Below the pieces are notes generated by a model. That model worked only from the letters and a program-made list of their open reading frames with translations. It did no database searches and was not told the DNA's origin. The position numbers and the translations under genes were made by a program. From contig JBFFGE010000026.1 in assembly GCA_041557595.1 (NCBI GenBank), positions 1 to 32,724 of the forward strand: a stretch of DNA of 32,724 bases, in the 5' to 3' direction. This document shows, one piece after another, positions 1 through 8,015 of this stretch (the first letter of the stretch is position 1; every line of letters begins with the position of its first letter). The stretch is from JAOTYV01 sp041557595 (GTDB taxonomy: Bacteria > Pseudomonadota > Alphaproteobacteria > UBA8366).

Positions 1-234
1 GCTTTATCCGGTAAAATGTTTCATTCATGAGCCGGGCCCATCGGTTTGATCACAGCCAATCGGCGGGTCGCCCGGGCATTCGAGTAAGACGCCCGGGCGG
101 CATCGGACCATAAATATCCGTACCGCCGCGCCGATTATGTAACCGGCGGCGGCACCTCTGTCGACCGTTTGTTGGAAATGCCCGGGGGCGGCCCAAAAGC
201 CCGGCCCATCACAGCGATAAGCCGCGAAACGCTA
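1..234. other. Intergenic stretch at the left edge
   Basis: No gene is supported here. It holds two copies of the 8-bp palindrome GCCCGGGC (70-77 and 91-98), 13 bases apart, which could pair with each other downstream of the minus-strand OmpA-like gene. There is no clear U-tract, so I do not call a terminator. Confidence 0.4.
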
Positions 235-1194
235 TTAGCTACGCTTTTGATATTCCATGTAGATTTCTGCACGGCGATTGCTCGCCGCCCCGCTTGGTGC
301 GGTCTCCGCATAAATCGGGCTTCGCGAGCCTTCGCCGACGACCGTCATGTCGTCCGGTGAAACCCCGTATCGCCGCAGCGCCGCCGCGATGGCCTGCGCA
401 CGCTTCAAAGATACCTGATAATTGATGCGCAACCGCCGCGATTCGTTCTTGCCGGGTCGTCCCATGCTGGAATGACCGACAATCTGGACGCGCCCCCGCT
501 GGCTCCGAACGATGTCCGCGACCTGACGGACGATTTCCCGGTCGCTGCCGCTCAACCGTGCCGAACCGTCCGCGAAATAGATCGTCGCCACCTGGACCGT
601 TTGCGTCGCCGCCGGCGGATCCGCATAACGCGCTTCGTTGATATCCCGGGGTTGGGTCGGCGCCGGGCGCGCCTCGGCCGGCGTCGGCAGGTCGGATGGA
701 TCGCCCCCCGCCAGTCGAAGCGCCGCGCCGCCATCCCGACCATTCGCCGCACCGCCGAGCCGTTCATTCGACCGGGCCGCATCGGGCTCCACGGCCATGA
801 CCGCCGGCGCTTTTCCGACGATCGGCAGATCGCGGGCGCGCAGTTCCTGATCCGAGTAGCGTGCATTCACGGCGTCGGACAGCAATCCGTCATGGAGCGA
901 CGCCCGCTCGGCGCGCTTGCGCGCGGATAACGGCACTTTTGGCCGTTCCGGCACCGCCGACAGGCTGGGATATTTAGCCGAATTCTTATCCTGCAGCGCC
1001 TGATAGCGGCTGGCGGGCTTTGCCGGCTCCTTCGAGGCCGTTTCCGTCTCGTCGTTGCCGAACCAGTTGCCCGGGTTCAGCGCCTCGCCCAGGCTCTCCA
1101 TGGTGCCGCAGCCACCCAGCAGCGCGACCAGCATCGCGCAGCCGCAAACATGACGGCAGCGGCGCCAAGCGGCCTTCGAGTCAGTAAACGTCAT
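235..1194 (-). CDS. OmpA-family outer-membrane lipoprotein
   Basis: The product is about 319 residues. The N-terminus has a short basic and hydrophobic segment ending in a lipobox (LLGGC), so it is probably a lipoprotein anchored to the outer membrane. A long low-complexity linker rich in Pro, Ala and Arg follows. The last ~115 residues form an OmpA-like peptidoglycan-binding domain: IYFADGSARLS, GHSS, NYQVSLKRAQAIAAALR, GEGSRSP and the closing NRRAEI are all visible. Inferred role: tethering the outer membrane to peptidoglycan. The start at 1194 is chosen because GGAGGT (1205-1210) lies 10 nt upstream and the lipoprotein signal begins there; an in-frame start at 1281 would put 29 unlikely residues before the signal. 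It is divergent from phaC. The exact family member is not recognised. Confidence 0.85.
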   Translation of the reverse strand: MTFTDSKAAWRRCRHVCGCAMLVALLGGCGTMESLGEALNPGNWFGNDETETASKEPAKPASRYQALQDKNSAKYPSLSAVPERPKVPLSARKRAERASLHDGLLSDAVNARYSDQELRARDLPIVGKAPAVMAVEPDAARSNERLGGAANGRDGGAALRLAGGDPSDLPTPAEARPAPTQPRDINEARYADPPAATQTVQVATIYFADGSARLSGSDREIVRQVADIVRSQRGRVQIVGHSSMGRPGKNESRRLRINYQVSLKRAQAIAAALRRYGVSPDDMTVVGEGSRSPIYAETAPSGAASNRRAEIYMEYQKRS

Positions 1195-1294
1195 TCCTTG
1201 CGATACCTCCGCGCGTTGGCATGTCCTCACAAACCGATGCGCTCCTGTGCCGGGATGTTTTTCTGGTCCGACTATCTTCACTTATTGGTGTATT

Positions 1295-1323
1295 CAGCTT
1301 ATGTTGCAATGCAACATAAGCTG
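1295..1323. promoter_or_regulatory. 29-bp perfect palindrome upstream of phaC, candidate PhaR operator
   Basis: Two perfect 14-bp arms (left arm CAGCTTATGTTGCA, 1295-1308) flank a single A at 1309. The core TTGCA-A-TGCAA resembles the TGC/GCA-type sites bound by PhaR, the PHA-responsive repressor of alphaproteobacteria (from memory of that family). A further half-like sequence GTCGCAACAT follows at 1323-1332. The site lies about 110 nt before the phaC start, in the divergent spacer with the OmpA-like gene. The palindrome is seen; the regulator is inferred. Confidence 0.6.
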
Positions 1324-1431
1324 TCGCAACATGGATGCACCACATTAGCCAGACGCGCGGGATCGATTGCGATTGCGATCCTCGTTTATCCCCGGTTCTT
1401 GTTTTCTGCGCGGAAGTATAAGGAACGCACA

Positions 1432-3240
1432 ATGGTCGATCAATCGGATATCGAGCCTCCGGCACCGGACATGGCCGAGTACGTCGCCAACATGGCGCGT
1501 ATCGCCTCGCAGAGCCAACAACTTGTGAGTAATTTTCTCGAGCGCCACGCCGCCGAAAAAACTCCCGGCGCGGCGCCGTCGGATCCGTTGAATATCGGGA
1601 CGGCATTCTTCGAGATGACGCGCCGCATGATGGAAGACCCGAGCAAGCTGATGGAAGCGCAGGTGGCGTTGTGGCAGGACTACATGACGCTCTGGCAAAA
1701 CACCACGCGTCGCATGCTGGGCGAGACTCCCGATCCGGTCATCGCGCCGAATTCGGATGACGCGCGTTTTCGGCACGGGGCGTGGACCGAGAACACGCTG
1801 TTCGATTTCGTCAAGCAATCCTATCTGCTTACGGCACGCTGGCTGCAGGATTCGGTGCGGGATGTCGAAGGGCTCGACGACCAGAGCGCAAAGAAAGTCG
1901 ACTTCTATACGCGCCAGTTTATCGACGCGATGGCGCCCACCAACTTTGCCATGACCAATCCCGAAGTGCTCCGCGAAACCTTCGAGAGCAAAGGCGAGAA
2001 TCTGGTAAAGGGGTTGCAGAATCTGCTTGAAGACCTGGAAGCGGGCGACGGTCAGCTCAAAATCAAGATGGTCGAGTCGGACGCGTTCAAGATCGGCGAG
2101 TCGATCGCCATGACGCCCGGCAAGGTGGTGTTTCAAAACGACTTGCTGCAATTAATCCAATACACGCCGACGACGAAGACCGTCTACAAGACGCCGCTGC
2201 TGATCATCCCTCCCTGGATCAACAAATATTACGTGCTCGACCTGCGCGAGAAGAACTCCTTCGTCAAATGGGCGGTCGGCGAAGGAATTACCGTCTTCAT
2301 CGTGTCCTGGGTCAATCCGGACGCCCAACTCGCCGATAAGAGTTTCGAAGACTACATGATCGACGGACCGCTGGCCTGCCTCGGCGCGATCGAGAAGGCC
2401 ACGGGTGAGAAGAATATCAACGCCATCGGCTATTGCCTCGGCGGCACGTTGCTGGCCTGCACGCTGGCCCACATGGCGGCGCGCAAGAAGAACCCGCAGA
2501 AGATCAAATCGGCCGCGTTTTTCGCCAGCATGGTGGATTTCTCGGAGGCCGGCGAACTTTCCGTCTTCATCGACGAAGAACAGCTCGCCATACTGGAAGA
2601 ACGGATGAACGAACGCGGCTACCTCGAAGGCAGTGAAATGGCGTCGACCTTCAACATGCTGCGGGCGAACGACCTGATCTGGTCCTTCGTGATCAACAAT
2701 TACCTCAAGGGCAAGGATCCCTTCCCCTTCGACCTGCTGTTCTGGAACTCGGATTCGACGCGCATGCCGGCCGCGATGCACGGCTTCTACCTGCGCAACA
2801 TGTATCTCGAAAACAAGCTGGCCCGGCCCGATGGCATCACGCTCAACGGCACGGGCATCGATCTCCGCAAGATCAAGACGCCGGTCTTCATTCTGTCGGC
2901 CAGCGAGGATCATATCGCGCCGTGGAAATCGACCTATGCGGCGACCCAGCTCTACCAGGGTCCGGTCACCTTTTGCCTCGCCGAGTCCGGCCATATCGCC
3001 GGTGTCATCAACCCGCCGGCGGCCGGCAAATACGGCTACTGGACCGGCAAGGAGACGCCGCCGGAGCCCGACGGCTGGTTCGACGGCGCGGTCGCCCATA
3101 GCGGATCGTGGTGGCCGGAATGGGCCAAATGGCTCAAGAAATACGGCGGCGCGAAAGTGCCCGCGCGGATCCCCGGCGACGGCAAGCTGAAGGTGATCGA
3201 GGACGCGCCGGGCAGCTACGTGCAGCAGCGGATCGAATAG
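1432..3240 (+). CDS. phaC: Class I poly(3-hydroxyalkanoate) synthase
   Basis: The product is about 602 residues, the usual class I length, and polymerises 3-hydroxyacyl-CoA (mostly 3-hydroxybutyryl-CoA) into PHA on the granule surface. The N-terminal half is the PhaC N-domain. The alpha/beta-hydrolase half contains the lipase-like box GYCLGG with nucleophile Cys335, then Asp493 (SASEDHIAPW) and His521 (ESGHIAGVINPP); their spacing matches the known catalytic triad. The start at 1432 (MVDQSDIEPP) is preceded by AAGGA at 1420-1424; the frame is open further upstream but that part runs through the palindrome and the promoter region. phaA, phaB and phasin genes are not in the window. Confidence 0.96.
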   Translation: MVDQSDIEPPAPDMAEYVANMARIASQSQQLVSNFLERHAAEKTPGAAPSDPLNIGTAFFEMTRRMMEDPSKLMEAQVALWQDYMTLWQNTTRRMLGETPDPVIAPNSDDARFRHGAWTENTLFDFVKQSYLLTARWLQDSVRDVEGLDDQSAKKVDFYTRQFIDAMAPTNFAMTNPEVLRETFESKGENLVKGLQNLLEDLEAGDGQLKIKMVESDAFKIGESIAMTPGKVVFQNDLLQLIQYTPTTKTVYKTPLLIIPPWINKYYVLDLREKNSFVKWAVGEGITVFIVSWVNPDAQLADKSFEDYMIDGPLACLGAIEKATGEKNINAIGYCLGGTLLACTLAHMAARKKNPQKIKSAAFFASMVDFSEAGELSVFIDEEQLAILEERMNERGYLEGSEMASTFNMLRANDLIWSFVINNYLKGKDPFPFDLLFWNSDSTRMPAAMHGFYLRNMYLENKLARPDGITLNGTGIDLRKIKTPVFILSASEDHIAPWKSTYAATQLYQGPVTFCLAESGHIAGVINPPAAGKYGYWTGKETPPEPDGWFDGAVAHSGSWWPEWAKWLKKYGGAKVPARIPGDGKLKVIEDAPGSYVQQRIE

Positions 3241-3261
3241 ACGATCGGCCGCGCGAACGCT

Positions 3262-3279
3262 TTCCCGCTCAGGCGGGAA
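3262..3279. terminator. Short stem-loop between phaC and the convergent carbonic anhydrase gene
   Basis: TTCCCGC pairs with GCGGGAA across the loop TCAG. The loop contains part of the stop codon of the minus-strand gene. There is no proper U-tract on either side, so this is at best a weak bidirectional terminator between convergent genes. Confidence 0.3.
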
Positions 3280-3826
3280 CCGCGCCGATGCCCTGCGCCA
3301 GGTATTTGCGCGACATCCGATAGTAGTTGTTCCAGGTGTGGCTGTTGCGTTCGAGCCGCGCGGGATCCATCGCGCGCCACAGTCTGGCCGGCCGGCCGGC
3401 CCAGAGTTCGCCGCGCCTGATATGCTTTCGCGGCGTCACCAGCGATCCGGCCGCGACCATGGCGCCGCCTTCGACGATGCTGTCGTCCATCACGGTCGCG
3501 CCCATGCCGACGAAGGAGTCGTCTTCCAGCGTGCATGCATGCAACAACACGCTGTGGCCGACGGTGACCCGGTCGCCGATGGTGGTGCCGCTGCCGTTCC
3601 GCGATACATGAATGACCGTGCCGTCCTGGATATTGCTCTGCGCGCCGATCCTGATGAAATTGACGTCGCCGCGCAGCGTGCAGTTGAACAGTACGCACGA
3701 CCCCGCGCCGACCGAGACATCGCCGATCAACACCGCTGTCGGCGCGATACAGGCATCCGGCGCGATGCTGGGCGAATGGTCGTCGTAGGGCAGCAGCAGA
3801 CCGTGGCGCGTCGAGCCGTCGGTCAC
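3269..3826 (-). CDS. Gamma-carbonic anhydrase family protein
   Basis: The product is about 185 residues with the left-handed beta-helix hexapeptide pattern of the gamma-class carbonic anhydrase / YrdA / PaaY family. Likely metal ligands His73 (TVIHV), His91 and His96 (GHSVLLHAC) have the spacing of the Cam enzyme; Arg52 and Asp54 (LRGD) and Gln67 (IQDG) also match conserved positions. It is presumably a cytoplasmic trimer; carbonic anhydrase activity is not guaranteed in this subgroup. The start is a GTG at 3826 that overlaps the argC stop as GTGA, a 4-nt overlap showing translational coupling. It forms a two-gene minus-strand unit with argC and converges with phaC. Confidence 0.9.
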   Translation of the reverse strand: MTDGSTRHGLLLPYDDHSPSIAPDACIAPTAVLIGDVSVGAGSCVLFNCTLRGDVNFIRIGAQSNIQDGTVIHVSRNGSGTTIGDRVTVGHSVLLHACTLEDDSFVGMGATVMDDSIVEGGAMVAAGSLVTPRKHIRRGELWAGRPARLWRAMDPARLERNSHTWNNYYRMSRKYLAQGIGAVPA

Positions 3827-4896
3827 GGAAACATGCCCACCTGTTCCAGCCCCATCGTCTCGGGCAGGTCGCACATCACGTTCATATTCTGCACCGCCTG
3901 TCCCGACGCCCCCTTCACCAGATTGTCGGTCGCCGATAGCACGATGGCCCGGCGCGGCAGGCGGTCGGCGAAGACGCCGATCATGCAATGGTTCGAACCG
4001 CGCACGTCGCGCGTCGCCGGGCTGACGCCTTCCGGCACCACATGGACGAACGGCTCCCCCGCGTAGCGCTTGGCGAGGTGGCCGCGCAGATCGTCGGCGC
4101 CGACCCCATCGGCCATGCGCACATAGCAGCTCGCAAGAATGCCCCGGTTCATCGGCATGAGATGCGGCGTAAAATTGACCATGACCGGCGATCCCGCAGC
4201 GCGGCTCAATTCCTGCTCGATCTCCGGCGTGTGGCGATGCCACCCGACGCCATAGGCGTGGATGCCTTCGCTGACTTCCGTATGCAGATTGCCAAGCCGT
4301 TCCGACCGGCCGGCGCCGCTGACGCCGGATTTGGCATCGATGACGATGTCGCCGGTTTCGATCAGGCCGCCCTCGATCAGCGGCATCAGGGGCAATTCGG
4401 CGGTCGTCGTATAGCAGCCCGGATTGGCGCAGAGCCGCGCGCCGCGCACCGCGTCGCGATAGTGTTCGGTCAGCCCGTACACCGCTTCCTTCTGCAATTC
4501 CGGCTGCTTATGGGCATGGCCGTAGTATTCCGCGTAGACCTCGAGATCGTACAGCCGGAAATCCGCCGACAGGTCGATCACCCTCTTGTCCGGCGCGGCC
4601 TGGAACAGTTTGGCGATGACATCCTGCGTCGTGCCATGAGGCAGCGCACAAAAGACCACATCGGCGTCGCGCCAATCGGCGTCCTCGATGCGAATCAAAT
4701 CGGGCAGCTGCAACGGCGCGAGCTGCGGGAACACCTTCGCCATCGGCTCGCCCGCGTGGCGGTCCGCGGTCAGAAAGGCGATCTCGGCCGCCGGATGGCA
4801 GGCAAGCAGACGCAGCAACTCGGCGCCCGTGTAGCCGCTGGCCCCCAAAATACCGATCCGCAGCTTGTCGGCTGCGCCATGCCCGTTCGCGCTCAT
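3823..4896 (-). CDS. argC: N-acetyl-gamma-glutamyl-phosphate reductase
   Basis: The product is about 357 residues and catalyses the NADPH-dependent reduction of N-acetylglutamyl phosphate in arginine biosynthesis. It has the Rossmann motif GILGASGYTGAELLRLL near the N-terminus, catalytic Cys161 in CANPGCYTT and a conserved histidine at about 222 in HRHTPEIEQEL. A ribosome-binding site (GGAGG, 4905-4909 on the minus strand) precedes the ATG. In many alphaproteobacteria argC directly follows rplM-rpsI; here about 4.8 kb of other genes lie between them. The stop overlaps the start of the downstream carbonic-anhydrase-like gene. Confidence 0.97.
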   Translation of the reverse strand: MSANGHGAADKLRIGILGASGYTGAELLRLLACHPAAEIAFLTADRHAGEPMAKVFPQLAPLQLPDLIRIEDADWRDADVVFCALPHGTTQDVIAKLFQAAPDKRVIDLSADFRLYDLEVYAEYYGHAHKQPELQKEAVYGLTEHYRDAVRGARLCANPGCYTTTAELPLMPLIEGGLIETGDIVIDAKSGVSGAGRSERLGNLHTEVSEGIHAYGVGWHRHTPEIEQELSRAAGSPVMVNFTPHLMPMNRGILASCYVRMADGVGADDLRGHLAKRYAGEPFVHVVPEGVSPATRDVRGSNHCMIGVFADRLPRRAIVLSATDNLVKGASGQAVQNMNVMCDLPETMGLEQVGMFP

Positions 4897-5062
4897 CCAG
4901 AAATCCTCCGCCGTACGGCTTCCCCGTGGAACGCCCGCTCCCGGCTAGATACCGCGGTTTATCTAGTTGATCGCCCGCCTTATGGCAAGCGGCCGGCATC
5001 GCCATCAAGCGCCCGCCAGCTCGACAAACTCGGTTCGAATTAACCATACACGAATTTGTTAC

Positions 5063-5078
5063 TGGACCATGTGGTCCA
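5063..5078. promoter_or_regulatory. Operator-like site 1 (TGGACC-N4-GGTCCA), upstream of the TetR gene
   Basis: A perfect 6-bp inverted repeat around ATGT, 55 nt before the tetR ATG. The core GGAC-N6-GTCC recurs at 5739-5752 and 5979-5992, and each copy is followed by a similar NNAAC(G/A)A tail. A possible -35 (TTGTTA, 5056-5061) lies just upstream, so a bound repressor would sit in the promoter. The architecture resembles the NemR box of E. coli as I remember it; autoregulation is inferred. Confidence 0.65.
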
Positions 5079-5133
5079 TAACGAATATGTTCTGATTAAC
5101 ACGAAATCGCACCGCTGCAACCAGAGATTCATC

Positions 5134-5718
5134 ATGGCCCGGCCACGGCAATTCAACACCGACGAAGCGCTCGAACAGGCGATGCAGGTCTTCTGGGCGA
5201 AAGGCTACGAGGCCACGTCGTTGCACGACCTGATCGGGGCAATGGGGATCAGCAAGAGCAGCTTCTACGACACCTTCGGCAGCAAGCACGAACTCTTCCT
5301 GGCCACGATCGACCGCTACAACGAAACGGTCAGCTCCTGCTCCGTATCGCGCGCGATCGACGCCGCCCCCTCGCCGCGCGCCGGAATCGAATGCATCTTC
5401 CGCGGTGTCGTCGAGTGCATGACAAAGGACGGCGACAAGCGCGGCTGCTATGTCAGCAACTGCGCGTCCGAAGTCGCCTGGCATGACGAAGCGGCCGCCG
5501 GGCGGATCGCCGAAGGCATCGAATGTATGGAAACCTCGTTCCATCGCGCCGTGCGACAGGGCCAGGAGCAGGGCGAAATCGGCAAGGACAAGGACCCTCG
5601 CGCCCTGGCCAGATTCTTGACCGGCGCGCTCAACGGGCTGCTCGTCATGGCCAAGGCCCACAGCAATCCGCGCGCACTGCAGGACATGGTGCGCGTTACC
5701 CTGGACACCCTGGACTGA
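5134..5718 (+). CDS. TetR/AcrR-family repressor, NemR-like, cysteine-rich
   Basis: The product is about 194 residues. The N-terminal TetR helix-turn-helix is clear: RPRQFNTDEALEQAMQVF, then TSLHDLIGAMGISKSSFYDTFGSK. The ligand domain contains six cysteines (69, 87, 95, 105, 110, 131), including DKRGCYVSNCASE. In E. coli NemR, reactive cysteines sense electrophiles and hypochlorous acid and release repression of an Old Yellow Enzyme gene. The same partner, an OYE, lies downstream here, so electrophile sensing is a reasonable inference. The start at 5134 (MARPRQF) fits the family; a longer open frame upstream would run through the operator. Three operator-like sites flank the gene. Confidence 0.85.
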   Translation: MARPRQFNTDEALEQAMQVFWAKGYEATSLHDLIGAMGISKSSFYDTFGSKHELFLATIDRYNETVSSCSVSRAIDAAPSPRAGIECIFRGVVECMTKDGDKRGCYVSNCASEVAWHDEAAAGRIAEGIECMETSFHRAVRQGQEQGEIGKDKDPRALARFLTGALNGLLVMAKAHSNPRALQDMVRVTLDTLD

Positions 5719-5737
5719 TCTTTTTTTTGGACCATTT

Positions 5738-5753
5738 TGGACCGATAAGTCCT
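5738..5753. promoter_or_regulatory. Operator-like site 2 (GGAC-N6-GTCC), upstream of the small ORF
   Basis: GGAC (5739-5742) and GTCC (5749-5752) flank CGATAA. An extra TGGACC half-site begins 10 bp upstream (5728-5733), directly after a run of eight T. The site lies just before a well-spaced ribosome-binding site and a 53-codon ORF, suggesting that this ORF is in the same regulon. Confidence 0.6.
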
Positions 5754-5780
5754 TAACGATAATCTGATGGAGGACATCAA

Positions 5781-5942
5781 ATGCGCAACACACGGAAACA
5801 TCCCGATAAAGAGTATAGCGGGCAGCCGGCCTGCACATGGCCGGAATCTTCGACGCGATGGCTCATGGAAAATTACGACATCTGGAGCGCGACGCCGTCA
5901 CGCGAGGCACATGAGCCGCCCCGGCCGCTTTCCTTCAAGTGA
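5781..5942 (+). CDS. Small hypothetical protein (53 residues) in the TetR regulon
   Basis: ATG at 5781 is preceded by GGAGGA (5769-5774) at good spacing; the frame closes with TGA at 5940-5942. The peptide begins MRNTRKHPDKEYSG and ends HEPPRPLSFK. It is polar and contains one Cys, three Trp and several Pro, with no signal peptide or membrane segment. It lies between operator-like sites 2 and 3, downstream of the TetR gene and upstream of the OYE. I do not recognise the family. Support is the ribosome-binding site and position only; it could instead be a leader peptide or a chance frame. Confidence 0.45.
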   Translation: MRNTRKHPDKEYSGQPACTWPESSTRWLMENYDIWSATPSREAHEPPRPLSFK

Positions 5943-5967
5943 ACCGACCGCCCAATTCACGCTTGAT

Positions 5968-5993
5968 TTGACAGTTTTGGACCGATTTGTCCG
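5968..5993 (+). promoter_or_regulatory. OYE promoter with operator-like site 3
   Basis: A consensus -35 box TTGACA (5968-5973) is followed by GGAC (5979-5982), CGATTT and GTCC (5989-5992), so the dyad lies in the spacer where bound repressor would block RNA polymerase. The -10 box is not obvious; AACAAT (5995-6000) is the nearest AT-rich hexamer. The OYE ribosome-binding site AAGGAG follows at 6002-6007. Confidence 0.6.
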
Positions 5994-6016
5994 GAACAAT
6001 TTAAGGAGATACCCCC

Positions 6017-7156
6017 ATGTACCGATCTTCCCTTACCCTGGCCGGGAACGGCCTGCCGAACGCACCGGACCTGTTCACGCCGGCGCATCTTGGCCCCTAC
6101 CGGCTGCAGAACCGCATCGTCATGGCGCCGCTGACCCGCAACCGCGCTGGGGACGGTAACGTGCCGCAGGCGATGAACGTGGAATATTACGCACAGCGCG
6201 CTTCCGCCGGTCTGATCATCACCGAAGCCACGCAGATTTCACCGCAGGGCGTCGGCTATCCGGGCACGCCGGGCATTCACAGCGCCGAACAGATCGCAGG
6301 ATGGAAACGCGTCACCCAGGCGGTACACGCCCAGGGCGGCCGCATCTTCCTGCAGCTCTGGCATGTCGGCCGAATTTCGCACCCGTCGCTGCAACCGAAC
6401 GGCGCACTGCCGGTGGCCCCCTCGGCGATCAAGCCGGCGGGCGACGCTTTCACGGCGGAAGGCCCGCAGCCTTTCGTCACGCCGCGCGCGCTGGCGACCG
6501 ACGAGATCCCCCGCATCATCGAGCAGTTCCGCAATGCCGCCGAAAACGCCAAAGCCGCGGGTTTCGACGGCGTCGAGGTGCACGCGGCGAACGGCTATCT
6601 GCTCGACCAGTTCCTGCGCGATGGCTCCAACACGCGCACCGACGCCTATGGCGGACCGGTCGACAACCGCGCCCGGCTGTTACTGGAGGTAACGCAGGCG
6701 GTTTCCCAAATCTGGGGCGCCAATCGGGTCGGCGTGCGCCTGTCGCCGGTCAACAGCTTCAACGACATGCGAGACTCCGACCCCGACGCGACCTTCGGAT
6801 ACGTTACCCGCACACTCGGCCGGTTCGGCCTCGCCTATCTGCATGTGGTCGAGAGCGACTTCGACGGTTCGACCGAGCGCCGGAGCTATGACGTCAGCAA
6901 GCTGCGGGCGTCCTTCCCCGGCACCTACATCGCCAATGGCGGCTACGATCAGGCCCGCGCGGCTGACGCGCTCGTCTATGGCGAAACCGATCTGGTCGCC
7001 TTCGGCACCCCCTACATCGCCAACCCGGATCTGGTCGACCGTTTCGCACTCGGCATGCCGTTGAACGCGCCGGACCCGGAGACCTTCTACGGCGGCGATG
7101 AGCGCGGCTATATCGACTATCCGTTTCTCGACGAAGCGACGGCCAGCGCCGCCTGA
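6017..7156 (+). CDS. Old Yellow Enzyme family ene-reductase (NemA/xenobiotic reductase type)
   Basis: The product is about 379 residues, an FMN-dependent TIM-barrel flavoprotein that reduces activated C=C bonds of enones, maleimides or nitro compounds with NAD(P)H. Visible family features: FTPAHLGPYRLQNRIVMAPLTR at the N-terminus, HAANGYLLDQFL (substrate-binding His/Asn pair, about 190) followed by GSNTRTDAYGG, and the phosphate-binding region near YIANGGYD. AAGGAG lies upstream of the ATG. It follows a NemR-like regulator and precedes a glutathione transferase, so the set looks like an inducible electrophile detoxification operon. The natural substrate cannot be told from sequence. Confidence 0.93.
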   Translation: MYRSSLTLAGNGLPNAPDLFTPAHLGPYRLQNRIVMAPLTRNRAGDGNVPQAMNVEYYAQRASAGLIITEATQISPQGVGYPGTPGIHSAEQIAGWKRVTQAVHAQGGRIFLQLWHVGRISHPSLQPNGALPVAPSAIKPAGDAFTAEGPQPFVTPRALATDEIPRIIEQFRNAAENAKAAGFDGVEVHAANGYLLDQFLRDGSNTRTDAYGGPVDNRARLLLEVTQAVSQIWGANRVGVRLSPVNSFNDMRDSDPDATFGYVTRTLGRFGLAYLHVVESDFDGSTERRSYDVSKLRASFPGTYIANGGYDQARAADALVYGETDLVAFGTPYIANPDLVDRFALGMPLNAPDPETFYGGDERGYIDYPFLDEATASAA

Positions 7157-7165
7157 TCGTCGCTT

Positions 7166-7200
7166 GAGGACCGTCCCTTGCCCCTCGAGGGGCGGTCCTC
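7166..7200 (+). terminator. Intercistronic stem-loop between OYE and GST
   Basis: GAGGACCG (7166-7173) pairs with CGGTCCTC (7193-7200), and the interior CCCCTCGAGGGG (7181-7192) forms its own hairpin, with a 7-nt bulge on one side. No U-tract follows; C-rich sequence and the GST ribosome-binding site come next. It may attenuate or protect the mRNA rather than end it. Confidence 0.4.
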
Positions 7201-7226
7201 CTCCCCCATTTCGAAGGAGTACCCTC

Positions 7227-7925
7227 ATGATCGACCTCTATTTCTGGACCACACCGAACGGCTACAAGCCGCTGATCTTCCTCGAAGAAGCCGGCGTCGC
7301 ACACACCCTGCGCCCGGTCGACATCGGCCGGGGCGAGCAGTTCGAGCCGGATTTTCTGGCGGTTTCGCCGAACAACCGGATTCCGGCCATCGTCGACCGC
7401 GCGCCGGAGGCCGGCGGCGATGCGGTTTCGGTGTTCGAGTCCGGCGCGATCCTGACCTATCTCGCCGAGAAGACCGGCAAATTCCTGCCCGCCGAGACGG
7501 CCGCCCGCGCCGAGGTGCAGCAATGGCTGTTCTGGCAGATGGGCGGCCTCGGCCCGATGGCCGGGCAGAACCATCATTTCCGCAACTACGCAGCAGAGAA
7601 GATCCCATACGCCATCGATCGCTATGTTGACGAGACGGCGCGGCTCTACGGCGTGCTCGACAAACGCCTCGCCGACCGGGCCTTCGTCGCCGGCGAGTAT
7701 TCGATCGCCGACATGGCGATCTATCCCTGGATCGTGCCGCACGCGGCACAGGGGCAGGACCTGAACGCCTTTCCGAACCTGAAGCGCTGGTTCGCCGTGA
7801 TGCGCACGCGCCCCGCCGTGAAGCGCGCCTATGCGCGCGGCAAGGCGCTCAACACCGACCCGACTATCACCGAGGAATCGAAGAATATCCTTTTCGGTCA
7901 GCGCCAACCGGCCGCCGCTGCCTAA
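7227..7925 (+). CDS. Glutathione S-transferase, Nu-class (YfcG/YghU-like)
   Basis: The product is about 232 residues. The thioredoxin-like N-domain starts MIDLYFWTTPNGYKPLIFLEE; the TTPNG motif is typical of Nu-class transferases, which use no Ser/Cys/Tyr nucleophile and have glutathione-disulfide reductase activity. The glutathione-binding segment NNRIPAI and VFESGAILTYLAEKTG follows, then the helical C-domain with GGLGPMAGQNHHF. The start at 7227 has AAGGAG 7 nt upstream. It probably conjugates or reduces products alongside the OYE. A strong terminator follows. Confidence 0.92.
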   Translation: MIDLYFWTTPNGYKPLIFLEEAGVAHTLRPVDIGRGEQFEPDFLAVSPNNRIPAIVDRAPEAGGDAVSVFESGAILTYLAEKTGKFLPAETAARAEVQQWLFWQMGGLGPMAGQNHHFRNYAAEKIPYAIDRYVDETARLYGVLDKRLADRAFVAGEYSIADMAIYPWIVPHAAQGQDLNAFPNLKRWFAVMRTRPAVKRAYARGKALNTDPTITEESKNILFGQRQPAAAA

Positions 7926-7950
7926 CCCGAGTTTCCTCCCGCCCTCCCTT

Positions 7951-7996
7951 GGCCGTTCCGTTGCGCAAGTCTCGGGCAACGGAGCGGCCTTTTTTT
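7951..7996 (+). terminator. Intrinsic terminator after the OYE-GST operon
   Basis: A 14-bp stem (7951-7964 with 7976-7989, one G-U pair) with an 11-nt loop is followed directly by seven T (7990-7996). This is a textbook rho-independent terminator for the plus strand. Confidence 0.9.
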
Positions 7997-8015
7997 GATG
8001 GAGGGCTCTGCGCCC

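Noticed and set aside
169..360. Short plus-strand frame at the left edge
   Set aside because: It overlaps the OmpA-like gene antisense and has no ribosome-binding site or family features.
1150..1431. N-terminal extension of PhaC by 94 residues
   Set aside because: It runs through the palindrome and the OmpA gene start; class I synthases begin near the chosen ATG, which has its own ribosome-binding site.
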